64,000 nt of DNA, from the NCBI GenBank assembly GCA_031216445.1, contig CM062213.1:7098501-7162500 (forward strand), written 5' to 3'. This DNA is from Lateolabrax maculatus. Lineage: Eukaryota; Chordata; Actinopteri; Acropomatiformes; Lateolabracidae. Below, piece by piece: positions 1 to 13,640 of the stretch. Position 1 is the stretch's first letter, and every line of letters begins with the position of its first letter. A program made the translations under genes and the position numbers. A model generated the notes under the pieces. That model ran no database searches and was not told where the DNA came from. It saw nothing but the letters and a program-made list of their open reading frames with translations.

Positions 1-3000
1 TAAGGGGGCAGGCTGCCGTCACTGCCTCTCTCTCCCCTTGCAGGCCAGCACTGGGGCCTGGGCGGGTGGGTGGGTGGGGGGGGGGGGTGAGTGGTGCAGA
101 GACCATAGGGTTGGACACGGGACATGGGACCCCCCACCCTTTCCACCCCAGTTTAGCCCATCCTGTGTGGGGCACAGGTCACCTTGTCATGTGCTATTAC
201 TGCTGCTGTAACATGCTCCCTGTGATCGTAGAAAAAGAGCATGAGATAGACCCGGGAGGCTGCGGGAGGTAGAATGAGAGCGAGAGGGAAGCGAAGGGAC
301 AGGACTGGACTAGTCTGCTCAGCCAGTTGTTTAGCTGCATTACAGACTCAGTTTGTCTACTTTGTTGTTGTAAGGTCCACATTGTCTCTTTTTGTCCATT
401 GTTCTCTTTCCTCTATCTGTTCTCCCCATGTGTTTTTTTTCCAAGGAAATTTCTAAACGCCAACCAGATTTGAATTAAACTTCTTCTGTCACGAATCCCA
501 GATCATGTTTTCTTATAATGGTACTTGTTTTCCCCCACCTTCCTCATCCTCTAAATGTCCCCCTTTCACCCTCACTTCTGCCATCATTGTGGCCCTATAT
601 GTACTTCTATGTGTGAATCACAAACCCATGTATTTCAGTTGTAGCCCAGCTCTCTCTGCAGCCCGGGTCATTCCAGATCTGATTTGTTTTATGTCTCTTC
701 TGTACTCGTAGTGACCCAACCCGAGGTATGCAGTAAAACACATCGCCTTATGTTTTCTCCCTTCTCCCTCCAACCCTCTCCAGAACTTCTCCCTGTCTTT
801 CTCCCTTTCACTCTCTCTCTCTCTTTCCTCCTTTAAATCTTTCTCCCACTCTCTCACTCTCTTTTTTCCCTTTAAGAGAAACTTTTGGCAGCATGGAACA
901 ATTTCTGAACCATTTGTGGGATTGCGTCATGTGATGTTGACGGAGGATGCTCATTGGACTGTCAGAGGGCCTCCTTCTCCCACTCAGGCGTTCCACAGCA
1001 ATCCCTCTCTTTCTTCCAGTGCTGTTATAGGTCTGGATGTGATTCTGACTCTGACTCTTATGTGTTGGGATGTGGTCTGTAAGCTCATTGCTGACATTCT
1101 TGGGACGTGATGCCAGAGGTTTTTTATTTCCCGCTTTCCCCTCTCTCTTCTGCACGTCTGTGTGCAGTTAAAATGATCCCTCCTTGAAATGCTGTCTGGA
1201 TCCTCCTCTTTACCCACTTTGTTATATCTTGCTCCTGTCCTCCATCACATTTCATTTCAGCGCACAGGCACTAATGGCACCACTTAATTTGTTAGTTGGT
1301 GGGCGTTGGTGGAGGGTGGGTTTTATAATCACTTAATATTGACTTTGATGAAAGTTAATCTAACATCTGGGCTGCGGTCCAAATCTTTTTCACAGCTGAG
1401 GTCTCACTTATGTCTTTTTTGTAAGTAAAAGGGCACCTGACAAGGAAAACCAATGGCCACTTTCCTGTTTGGTAATCTCATACTTAGACAATGGTGCAAC
1501 TGGAAATTAAATGGCGAGTAGAACAGAAGGAAATAAGCTACCTTATGAGTGGTATTGGACTGCTGCCATGGTCCACCTTGGCACATATCCCTGTATGAAT
1601 ATCTCACAGCAGCTCAAACTCACTGTAGATACAGTAACTGCAGCAGAAACGCAAGGATTCATGACTGTATCTATATCTATATTATTACTATATTCTAAGC
1701 AACATCATTGACATGAAGTGATACTATTTTTCATATTAGCACCTAACAAGTCTCTGCTCTCTGTGCCTCAGGTTCACACCATCTGTAGTCGAGACTTAAT
1801 TTCGCATTGATTGACATCTAGTGTCAACTAATTAGAAAGTGCAAGTTAGAGGTTTCCATTTGGGACACTGGGATGCAGATGGTGCAAACATTTTACACTG
1901 ATAAATCTGACACGGGTTGTGTCATTTTCTGAGGATATTATGCAAACTTTGCTGGGATATTCCTTCAGCTCCACAGAGTTAAAATTGTGCCAGGTGCTCA
2001 TTAATAAATCTTTAATCACTAGTCTTTTTTATGTAGTGTAGGTTAGGCGCACGTAATTAAAGATATTCTGTTATATGACAAGATGAGTGCTTTTTCAGAC
2101 ATGTTGATCTTAATGCCGTCCAGACCACCAAGAGCGCTAGACCATTTATCTTAAGAATTGATGATTGATCAACTGTTGAGCACTAATGCTTCTGCAGACA
2201 GTGTAATGTCTTTAAATCCAACCTGGGGCCAGTTCTCATGTCAGTCCCTGGATTATAAAGACACATGCGTGTCATTTCTGCCATGATGTGAATAAATCAA
2301 AGGAGGAAAAGATGAGTCACTGCACCACTGCATGCTAAGTAGCACTTGTTCTCCCTCGACTAGTTTGTTGGGTAAAAAGCAGGGGAAACTCCCTAGCCTC
2401 TCCTCCAGCTACACCACCAAAATTGGGGTAATGTCTTTATTTTGCAGCTTTCACCACCCAGTTAAAATGACAAGCTAGAGTCAGTTTGCGGTACTGTGCA
2501 TAATTACAGCAGGCCTCATCTCTTGCTCATCGGCCACTGCTGCTGTGTCATTCAGACTCCCAAACTCCAGGCTCCCAGCAAACATTGCTTTTCCTTCTTT
2601 TTATCAGTTGCTTTCTCAGTTCAGTCCATCAGTAATTTCTCGTGGAAGGGTTATTCAGTTGCAGAGAGAAAGGTGTGTATTTGACACTGCATGATCAATT
2701 CTTTTCTCAACTTTTATCTGTACAATATTGTCATATTGTCAATACTTTTGCTAGAGCTTAAATTATCAGTTGATTAATCAGTTAGTTACCAGACAAAAAA
2801 TGAATCTGCAACTATTTTGAGTATTGAATAATCTGTTAAATTAAATATGCCAAACATCCATTCCAAGCTCCAGCTCCTCACTCATTTGTGATTTGTTGCT
2901 TTTTTTCTGTTTTATGTCCCTTTTTAATTGAATATCTTTGGGTTTTGGACTGTCTGTCAGACAAAACAAGGTATTTGGTCCTCAGGAAATAGGAAACAAT

Positions 3001-6000
3001 TTGTCCTTTTTTTCTGCCATTTTAAAGTTCAACCGAGGAAGTAATCATCAGTTTAATCAATTCCAAAAATAATTATTTGCAGCCCTAGTTACTGCATTGT
3101 TGGATTTTGTCCAACTTCCCTTATAAATTCCCCAAAACAGAAAAACTGTCCGTGTCTTTAGTGTTATTTCTCATTGGGTGAGCAGGGGGGTGTGGTCGGT
3201 GTCACATGTGGTGTTATTTGATCCGTCCTGTGCCTTGAACCTACAAGTGTTAAAGGCTAAAAGAGACTTGCAGTAAGATTAAATATATGAATACCAGTCT
3301 TTCTTAAAGATACAATTTAGTTGGCCAGCCAACACATTTCTTTATTATCACAATTACACACAAACACAATACATAACACCAAAATCAGCTCCTTGATTTT
3401 AGAAATGGGAGTGAAGCAACACCCACAGAAATAAATCACACTATAAATGTGAATCCAACATGAATAGCAAATTGCTTTTCCCTCTGATACTTCTTAAGAC
3501 CAGAAGCTGTCAAAGATGAGACATTTATTTATATTTAGCCAGTAATTGAAGTGGCTTCTGACTGTGTATTTTTAGCCATCTTTTTAAATCACAAAAAACT
3601 CTAAATCACCGGCTGTTTGTGTTGATTGCTTCTCTCTGGGCCACTGCTGTGTGGCCGCTCCTCATACTATTCCTCTCTCACATCCGCAACAGCCAGCAGG
3701 GTATGCATTGTGACACAGAAAGTCACTGTGACAAAGAGGTCACCCCTCCCCTATGCACTGTATCCATGTATATAGCCCTATCTGTTTTTACTCCATCTCT
3801 CCAGCGTCCCCTCCAGCCCACTCCTCCCTGTCCTGCTTCTCTCATGCATCCCTCGCTCCTCCTACACTACTGTAACTGCGCTCTCCCGTGGGCTGGCACT
3901 TCCTCTCTCTCTGACTGCAAACGGCCATTCAGAGGGCAATAGATGAGAATTAATCCGAACTATGTGTGTAGTGAGGTGTAATGGACACATAAGCTGAGAG
4001 AAAAACACGCCTACCATGTGACATACTCAATAACACGGTGAGACATGGGACTGCTGCAAAACAGTCGCATTAAATCTGCATTTTTGTAGTCACTACAAAG
4101 TATGTAGTGGTTCAACAAAGTACAAATCTAGGAAATCACTAATGTACACTGTTACCGTTTGCAGGAGAGAGAGGTCACGTTCAATAAAGACACATGAAAA
4201 AATGTAACAAATTCTGAGTATTTCACAAAAACAAATGTAGCAGGCATAACACTCGGGTAGAAGTTGTTCATTTTCCAGAGATTTGTCTCCTTCAGGGGGT
4301 GTAAGCTTAGTCCTACTCATACTAGTCATGTGGCTGAGATGAGCTACCTTAACTAGCTCAGTAGCTCTCCCCTTCACAGGGAATATGTGCCACTTTCACG
4401 GTCATTCGCTGACTGTTATTGTCCATGTTTTATCGTCCTTATCCATTATAGTGTTGACACAGCTATATGTCACAATCAATAGCAACTCCTAATGTTTCAG
4501 TCCCTGTTCAAGTTAAAAAAAAGATTGCATTCATGATATACATCACACATGTACATAATATGTAACCACACATTGCCTTGGACTTTTAATGGAAGTAAAA
4601 CACAAGCGGATTCTCAATAAAAAGAAAAATGAATGTACATGTAATGGTATTAATATATCTGTAATGAAGATGTTAAAATCTGAGGATGGGATAGGATATT
4701 CTTCTTTGAATTTCCACTGGCTCTAAAGAATGTGCAAACATACCACATTAGACAGATAAAAGATTTAAAAAAGACTGCTTTGTTTGAGATGCAATTTTGC
4801 ACTTGCAAGAAAACAACAGGGTAATCGTATTGTTCTTTGTAAATAACTGTTGTGCAGACACGTCATGTTTGATTAGATGTTGGAAAGGAAATGTGGTAGA
4901 ATGGGAGTTTTAAATAATGACTAGATGACCATTTCCAATTTATTATTCTTATTTTTCCAATCCAATTAAATGTAGTGTTTTTAGTGCATAATCACATTGA
5001 AATAATTATAGTTAAGTTTTGTTTTCCTACGTAAGAACCCACTCTCACACTCTCTTTCTGTCTCGCTCTCTGTCTGTCTTTACATCTCACTTTTTTATGA
5101 GAAGTTGGAAAGTTGGCCCTATTGTTTAAACATTAATAACATTACAGGAAATTCCCATCCCAATATGGTTACCAGTAAAAGCCAGTGTTTGTTGTGTGAA
5201 TAAATGCTGCCTTCCTCAATAGCAGGGACTACTATAGCAGACAAACAAAAATTCACAAAAAAAGGTAAAAAACAATTTATTAAATATAATGTTAAAGCAA
5301 CTAGCAACTATTTAATTTTTTTTATTTAAAACATGATCCATTTTTAGTCCCCCTGATTAGCTTAGGCTAAAGTTTCAGTTGGTTTACTATTAATCAGGTT
5401 CATTCTTTTCCCATGTAAAGTCCCAGCCCAAAATCCTGTTTTATGTCAAACAACTGAAAATAAATTAGACTCTAAATCCATTATAAGGCACCTTTTTTAA
5501 AATACAACAATCTTATTTCCAGCATTTAGGTTTTTTCTCATGCTTTCTTCAGGTTGTGAAATACTTTTATTTTGTGGTTACCATATTTCAGAGTAGGTAT
5601 TTTAAAACAATTATTTGATTGCTATAATTTATTTTATTACAGGTCATCTTACTTGTTTAGTTAACTTACCAAAGCCGGTGGAAGTTTCTTGCTTTGGTTT
5701 ACATGTTGGCTTGACTGGAATGTAATAAACAGAAGACACATCCTAATAATAAATGTTTAACACGTTGCAGTTGGTTGAAACGTTTGGTTTGGAGGAGAAA
5801 ATGTGGAAAAAGTAAATCAGATGACCCAGAATAATAAAACATCCATAGAAGCGTCTCAACCAACCCCCTTTCTGCAGCAGAGACCATTTCTCTCTGTATG
5901 CTCAGTGTGTTCTTAACATCCTATTTCAACCAAAAAAAACAACAAATCTGTTGACCACCTTTTTTAGTTTTTAGTTCCAACAGGTTGGAGTTCAACAATT

Positions 6001-8877
6001 GTTGGCTCCAAAAAATGCTGGCCTCCAACATGTTAAACTAATACAGTCCGTAACGATGCATAATGTCCCTCCTGCTGCAATGCACTATTCAAAACACATA
6101 GAAGTGACCCTCTAATTGGTAAAATGGTTACAATCTACAAGCACCCTAGTTTTAGATGCTTATTTTCAAATGTTGTAATTATATATATTTTCTTTATTAG
6201 CCAGCTGTCCGGTGAAAAGTCTTACTTGGTTCCCTATCATAGAGCAGGACTCAACCCTGTAAGCTTAACAGAAATCACAGTTTTACCCTTAGGCTTTATG
6301 CCAGTGTAACACATGAGACATGAATAAAATGTCACATTATTGCTGCTATGGTAGATTTGATTGATGCTGCCAAACGCCGTACACACAATATGTATATCAC
6401 TCAAGAGTGAGACATTCAGTAGAAGCCTAAAGCTCAAAACCTGTTCCTGGCTTTGCGTGCCTGAGACTGGAATGAGTACAGATCTGATCTAATAACCTGA
6501 TGCATTATTTAGCACGCTCTCAATACTAGTGTGCGTTTAGTGTAATGGCCTGTCAAGGCTGAATGCAATCACAGAGGACTGACTTCACTGATGAGTTGAT
6601 GATATAGTAAAGCAAATGGGGGTTTCTCCTATTGGTTCACAGTGAGTGATTAGTGTGAATGCCTGCTGGGATTAGTTTGAATTCATGCAGTAGAACAGAT
6701 TTTATGTTTTACAAAGGGCTGTGCCATTCATATTGGTCAGTTTTGTGTAATATTACATTACATGATAGCAAATAAGGTTTTGTAGCTATTATGTGAGACC
6801 TGCCAAAAGGAGAAATTATACATTTAAACCAGCCATAGACGCTGGTCTTGTTTTAATACTCAGAACGAGAGTGACTGGCACCCACCAGACTTTCTTTTCC
6901 TGAGGAGATCCCACTTTACCTGACCATATTTCCTTGTAGCCAGCTTGTACAGCTACTCTCAATACAAAGCTACCAAATAATGATTTTTAACAAACATCCC
7001 AGATAAAGTTGGGAGCACAGGTTGCAACAGTACAAGGGGGTTTGATACCCTCGCTCCAGGCTCCATAATGTCCTGGCTCAATCTGAAAACTCACCGTTGA
7101 CAGACAAATTGGCAGTCACGTCAGTCATCAGTTTTAATAAAGGACCACTTCTGCTCAGGACGTTTGGTAAACTCCAATAACAGAATTTGTGTGGGACTGT
7201 TCGGAAACATCCTGTTCAAGTGTGTCTCAGTTCATGTTTGGTGCTTTCATACAAACTCCAAATAGTCTCAGAGTCTTGGGTGCTTGAAATGGAAATCCTG
7301 TGCCCATTTATGTTACATCACCTGAATGCCAGGTGTTATTGTATAGTAAATAGCCTCTAAGCCATATATCAATATGTCCATGGATAAACCCTATTGTAAC
7401 ACTGTCATGAAGGCATGAACTTTGTTTAACATGAACAATGATTAGTGCAGCTTACTTAGAACTGGTATGTCATTGTGAAGGGCCTTTGACTGAACATGTG
7501 TGCTTCAACTTTGCACAAAGTATGTGTGAGAGGGTGGGTATCATCTTCTGTATAATGTGAGAAATGTCTGCTCTGCTTTGAGTCTGTGGTCTGTTGTTTA
7601 TCAGGGTTCAGTTCGACCTGTCTGCTGTATTCCCTCCACAAACATTTGCTGTCAGTTGCTGCTGGTTCCATTCATGTGCACATTTATGGTTTCACTCTAC
7701 CGCAACAGTCGTTATATCATATGGTCCTGGTTGAAGCATGCAGTGTGGTGATACAAGATGTCAACATACAGTAAAAGCTTGAGTTACTGCTGTCCATGAT
7801 GCCTGCAGCAGTAAATGACTAGATCCTCTGTTTCCTTCCTTCTTTGGACCCTTTGTTTTAATAAGGACTACTTGTCCTGTTAATAGAATTGTCCAGGAAC
7901 AGATTTTGGTTTAAAGCAACACTGTTCATTTTCACTGTTGTAGTAAAAAGAAAAAGAAATGAGAATACAGTTGTTGCATTTACAGGAGTATGTGAGACTT
8001 TTAGTAGTACCAGTGTTTTTTTAATTAGACATGAGTGATGGAGGGATCTGTCAAAACATTTTAAATTATTCAGCTGGTCCTTATTGGCTGTTGATTTGTG
8101 AGTTTGTTGAGGTTTGTTGAGGTTTTGTTTCCCTCCCCTCCCTCTGCCTTCCATCTCCTTCCATCATTTGCTTCGCTTTCACTCTGCATAGGAAGCAAAG
8201 AGAAGAATAAGAAAGGAGCTTTGTGAAAAGGACAGTGATTGTTTGTTTATGAGGATGCTAGCCTTGCGGTGACATGCCTTTTTTTTTTCTCCCTCTCACA
8301 AGGCCGTTGAGTGAAATAGATACTCGCAGCACTATGTAATCAAAATGTAACCCAGATCCTGCATTTTGGAGTGGAACAAGGGTTTTTCCACTTGATTCAT
8401 ATGGCTCCTGTTCCTCGCCCCAGGACAGAAACACTGGAGTTGAGTTCACCTCCAAAGGGTAGTTTGGGCACTTGAATTTGAAGGGACAGGACAGGACAAG
8501 AAAGGAAGGAAGGGACATTGTTTGGTTGGCATGTGTCACACTTGGTGTAGGTTTTTTTTAGAGCAACTTTGTAAAACAGATGAGAGTTGAAAAATATCAC
8601 ATACTCAAAAATGTAATGATGGAATGATTAAATCACCGTCATTTCAAATGACCAATGATTTTGTTCTCCCATATATTGTGAAGTGCAACACTGAACAGAT
8701 TAGAACTTCAAAAAAATATTATTAAATTTACTTCAGATGTTGGGCATCACGCTTTTTCTCTTTTTTTCTTGTTTCATGCTGATTGGTTGCAAAGTTATTG
8801 AGCAAGTGAACGCTTTGTATAATCGGGAACTGATTTCATCTGATTTTTCTTTCTCCATTTGCCGTCTCTCTGTTTAG
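1..8877. other. vdr 5' intron and/or upstream flank, no coding exon found
   Basis: No protein-coding exon can be supported here. Open frames are short, lack family resemblance and read through AT-rich sequence. The sequence just before 8878 ends in a pyrimidine-rich acceptor (tgtttag), so at least the distal part is intron lying before the first coding exon of vdr. The non-coding first exon or exons of vdr, expected upstream from the known structure of the family, were not recognised and may lie left of the window. One interspersed repeat (2751-3090) is described separately. Bases 40-60 contain an acceptor-like site (cttgcag followed by gcca), but no matching donor or reading frame supports an exon. 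Confidence 0.6.
2751..3090 (-). repeat. teleost interspersed repeat with inverted ends, near full length
   Basis: It begins ctagagct and ends agccctag (inverted relative to each other), with ATTAATCA-type ends and a middle containing gggttttggact and gacaaaacaag. The same words recur at 46.5 and 48.8 kb in this window. I recognise it as a common non-autonomous DNA-transposon-like repeat of percomorph fishes. Family name not assigned. Confidence 0.7.
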
Positions 8878-9025
8878 TGATGGAGTCCACGGTTGTGAGC
8901 ACGTCCACTCTGGCCCCAGATGAGTTCGATAGGAACGTGCCACGGATCTGTGGCGTGTGTGGGGACAAAGCCACTGGCTTCCACTTCAACGCCATGACCT
9001 GTGAAGGCTGCAAGGGTTTTTTCAG
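8878..9025 (+). CDS. vdr: vdr first coding exon: start codon and zinc finger 1
   Basis: The acceptor tttag ends at 8877, two untranslated bases follow, and the ATG is at 8880. An in-frame TTG upstream (8859) lies in the intron and is not a start. The exon encodes residues 1-48 plus two bases of R49, ending at donor gtacat. It carries C24, C27, C41, C44 and the P-box that reads the AGGTCA half-site. The start gives a short A/B domain, the normal form for VDR. Confidence 0.95.
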
Positions 9026-9430
9026 GTACATAAATGCATATAAGACACAAGTTGACATACCTAATGTTTACGCGTGCTAAGTAGGCCTCATGTAGCCAAC
9101 TAATAGCTCATATCAAAACAAAAAGATACATATTGACCAGGTTATTGACACATGTGCATATGAGCATACAAACAAAAGTCTGAACCTGCATGTATAATGG
9201 CCACCCACACACTCGTACGCACATAAAATGTAATTACCACCCACCGTTACATAAGAACACGCACAAAACCACTGACAACATTCGAGTTCACACTAATGCC
9301 CAGCAGCAGGTAGTGAATACAAATGAGCTCAGTCCTATATTTAATGCTTTGGCTGCTGTCTGCTCGTTGATACACACAAGTTTCCAATTTAACTAAAGAC
9401 AAAACTACAGCAATCCACGATTTTGTGAGC

Positions 9431-9473
<43 letters not shown>

Positions 9474-11233
9474 ATGTATCCGCCGGCTTGCGTCTGTTCC
9501 TCTTGGCACTGTTGATATTTAAAGGGAGAGGATGAAAAAGACGGATGTTTGATAATCTCCTTCCTCGTCTCTCAGCTGGCCCTTGTTTGAACTCTCAACA
9601 AGCATGCTTATCGGTGTGTTTCTTTTGCTCACATCTGTGTATAATTGTTCATACATACATGTCCATCACTGATTAAATCATCATGCTGTGCGTCACCATT
9701 TGGCAATACTCATCTTTTACCCCTGGATTCCTTGGAACTCATCCATATTTATGCTTTTTCAGGCTTGAAGGCCAAAAATATTTATCCAGTTCTGCCATGA
9801 TTATTATTTGTGTGAGACACTTTCAAAGGTACCATAGTGCTATATTTGTTAAATTCATATTAATTTCACAGAGCTTTATTATCAACACAGTTACAAACAC
9901 ATTTAGACACACACAAAGAGCCTTAACAAAATTCTTAAAAACATCAGTGACTTCTTTGAATTGTACTTTTGTGTTTTTATAAACTGATGTTTGGTATTTT
10001 AGCAGACTGTAAAATGTTTACAATTTATTTAGGCGCAGTATGAAGCGCAAGGCTGCCTTCACGTGTCCCTTTAACGGCAGTTGCACCATCACCAAGGACA
10101 ACAGGCGCCACTGCCAGGCATGCCGGCTCAAACGCTGTGTGGACATTGGCATGATGAAAGAGTGTAAGTATGACAGGTGACCCATTTGTCTTGCTCCACC
10201 CTTAATCTGTGTGGTTCTATTACTTTTGTTGCTTTTGTTATTTTTATTTATTTTTATTTACATTTTTTATGTTTAATGTTATCTTTTATCTCTTACCATT
10301 TTTATCCTTCATCTTTCTTCTGTCTTCTTTACTTTTGCATTTTTTGTCTCCTTTTTTAAATTTGTCTTAACTTTACTTTAATTTTGTCTCCTGTTGGCTT
10401 TCTGTTGTTATATTGCCTAGTATTCTGATTTTGCTTTTTCTGTCAAACCCCTTCATAAACTCTGTTTTTAAAGGTATTATATAAATAAAGTTGTTGTTGT
10501 TATTTTCTATTACCGCATGTATTTGAATAGTGGAGTTAATTAGGTTTTGTAGGTGGATCCAAGTTTACAATAAATTATTATATTAATTTGTATAAATTGC
10601 TAGGAGAACTTTGCTGAAAAGGTTTTTGTGACGACAGTTCTTGTGGTTACCCAACACTGTTGAACATGGACAAAAACTATGTCCTGGACTCATCCAAGAA
10701 CACCTTCCCACATTGAGAAATTAGACATTATTATAACTTGGATAGATAGTAAAATTTACACAACTTCTATTTGCAGTTTTGGGGGCCTAATGTCCCTCTT
10801 GTATATGTTATGTAATATTTGGACTGGGGTCAAGTATCTCTGGGTCTCTGCCCCCATTAGAGTGTTTACATGTTCTATTTGAACAAGCGGAGCCTCCCCA
10901 CATTGTATACAGTACGTATACTCCATCTGAAGTTTAAACACCTGCTGTTATGTACAATCTAGCGAGGCCTCTTCTTTCCACACAGTCTTGTTTATTTTCA
11001 TGGTCTGTAAATAGCAGGTAGCCTACATTTTTCTCTTGTTTTCTCCTGATATCCGGATATTGTCCTCAGGCCTCTTTTAAGCAAAGCTTCTCACTTTCAG
11101 CTGAATGTTCTTTTCCCCCGAAGTGTTTCTGGGAATACCACAAGAGTGGTGGCACAGACACTGTGATTTACTGTACATGAACAGGAGCCAGTGCCATTGC
11201 TGTTACAAAAACAGCAGCATGTTGTTGAGACGC

Positions 11234-11313
<80 letters not shown>

Positions 11314-13586
11314 TCCCTCTCTCTCTGTGAGCTAATTCAGTGGCTAGAACAACAAGGAGCGAACAGAACAAAGACAATGCATTCAGTTGTCCAGTGCAAC
11401 AGGGGTCTCCATATGGACCTATCCCCTCCCATTCTCTTCCTCTAGAGAATAACAACCTCCCCCCCACCCCCATCACAATGTACAGCAGAAGTACATACTG
11501 AAAAGCAATAAAAGCAGCATGCCTTTAACAGATTTTGATGTTATACCTGTCTTCTATTATTCTCTTTTATTCTTAAACTCATTGTTCCCAACTTGTTGCG
11601 CTTCATTTACCCCACCTGTTTCTGCTTATGTAAAAACTATTCTGCATGCATGTTTTTTCAACTTTTTCTCTGTTGAATTTTCGTATGTGTGTTTTATATA
11701 ATTTTTACACTTTCCCTCTTTGCCTCTTTATACTTGCACCCTTAGTCATTCTGACAGATGAGGAAGTGCAGAGAAAGAAGGACCTGATTCAAAGGAGGAA
11801 GGACGAGGAGGCACAGCGCGAAGCAGAGAGGGAGGCGCGCCGACCCCGGCTCACTGATGAACAGAGTCAGGTCATCGCCACGCTGGTGGAGGCGCACCAC
11901 AAAACATATGACGACTCCTACTCTGACTTCTGCCGCTTCAGGGTTTGTGTCTTAATACAATTAAAGCTCATCATGATATTAACATTTGGCAGTCAGATTT
12001 ATTCCACTTCAAGCTTGTTGGAACAGTTCCAGCTATGTTACAGTTATGCTGCGTTATACTTGCAGTTTTTTTTACTTCCACAGTCCCACAAAATAACAAT
12101 ATTAACATTACTTGTGGTGAATTAACCAGCATATTTTCAGCATTTCAATGTTGTTTCTCACAACAGATTTTATTTTTCTGCTTCAGCTTTACTCCATAAC
12201 CTGTCAACAACAGTCATGTTTTGTATCATTTACACACAAAGCTCCCAGTGCTCCATTTATCCTCAGAAACATGAATTACCCTCAAACATCTCTTTCCTCT
12301 CAGACATCTAACCTGTAATGTTGGTGGTTATTCCATAACGGATTTCCATCCCCACAAAATACACTCAAGGCCATACTCAAATCCTGTAATTTTATCCTAT
12401 GTTTTAAGCAGATATTTAACAAAACTGCATATCTGGTATTTTTGAATGAGACTCAGAATTATAAACAGTAATTGGTCCTATGTATATTAATGAAGATTGT
12501 AAAAGAAGACACATTTTTTAAAGCAAAAATGTAAAATATTCCAAGACTACCCACCCCATTTCCATCAAATGGTTTATCATTTTGGTTTTATTTTCTGGGG
12601 TTTTTATATGTGCCCTTTTCTCCTGTCTAGCCTCCTGTGCGCGAAGGCCCAGTGACGCGTAGCGCCAGCAGAGCTGCCTCTCTCCACTCTCTGTCTGATG
12701 CCTCCTCTGACTCCTTCAGTCACTCACCAGGTAAATAACAAACTAGTTTTAAACTAGTTTGTCGTGCACAGTTAACCGCTTGTAGGAATCATCTAGAAAC
12801 ATGTATAAACAAGGAAACAAAGAACCATAAGATGTGTCAGCTCATTAGAATTATAACTGACTAACAAAATAACTTAGCTTTCAGTAGAAAATTTAAATAT
12901 GTTTTGAGAAAAATATAAAAAAGGTTAATATTTAAAAGGGCTACTTTTCCAGTTCAGCTGTTTGCATGTTGGCTTATATAATCTGTTGCCCTGCTTTACC
13001 GAGAATCCAGTTGAAATTCTGTGAATAACTTGTCCCCCTAGACACCTGACTCCTACTAGTAAACATCAGTTCATTAATGCATCCGCCACTAATGGAGTGC
13101 AGCACAGCGAGAGACACGGTCATGTGGCCCACCGCCAACACTCAGTGGAGACAAATGACTCAAAACAACGCCAGCTAGCTCTGCATGCTTCACATGTTGT
13201 CATATCTGTCATCTAAGCTGTCGTCTCACTCCTACTGACTTGACACTCTGTGTTTTCAGATGATCCTTCCCATCAACAAGCCCTCTCTAGAGTGCGTCTA
13301 TTCATGGAGGAGTAGTGTGCCATTGTGGTGCTTTGTGTATGACTCTCTCTTTTCCCTTCTTGCGTCCTCTCTGCTCTGCTGTCTTCACCTTCCTCACCGC
13401 AGAGTCCGTAGACACCAAAATGAACTTCAACAACCTGCTGATGATGTACCACGAGCAAGGCAGCAGCCCTGACTCCAGCGAGGAGGAGGGCTCCAGCCTC
13501 TCCATGCTGCCCCACCTGGCTGACCTGGTCTCCTATAGCATCCAGAAGGTCATAGGCTTTGCAAAGATGATCCCTGGGTTCAGGTA

Positions 13587-13640
<54 letters not shown>

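Larger units (their letters stand above)
10164..11745 (+). other. vdr: vdr intron 3
   Basis: 1582 bp, GT-AG. It holds a retroelement-like tail near 10450-10503 and a long (CT)n array at 11236-11311. Open frames across the CT array are only serine-leucine repeats and are not coding. Confidence 0.9.

Noticed and set aside
40..60. Acceptor-like cttgcag at the left edge, possible upstream exon
   Set aside because: No donor, reading frame or homology supports an exon in the sequence that follows, which soon becomes a G-rich simple repeat.
11646..11745. N-terminal extension of the vdr exon frame at 11746
   Set aside because: This frame upstream of 11746 reads through intron and lies before a clear acceptor (cccttag). 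The receptor sequence begins exactly at FILTDEEV.
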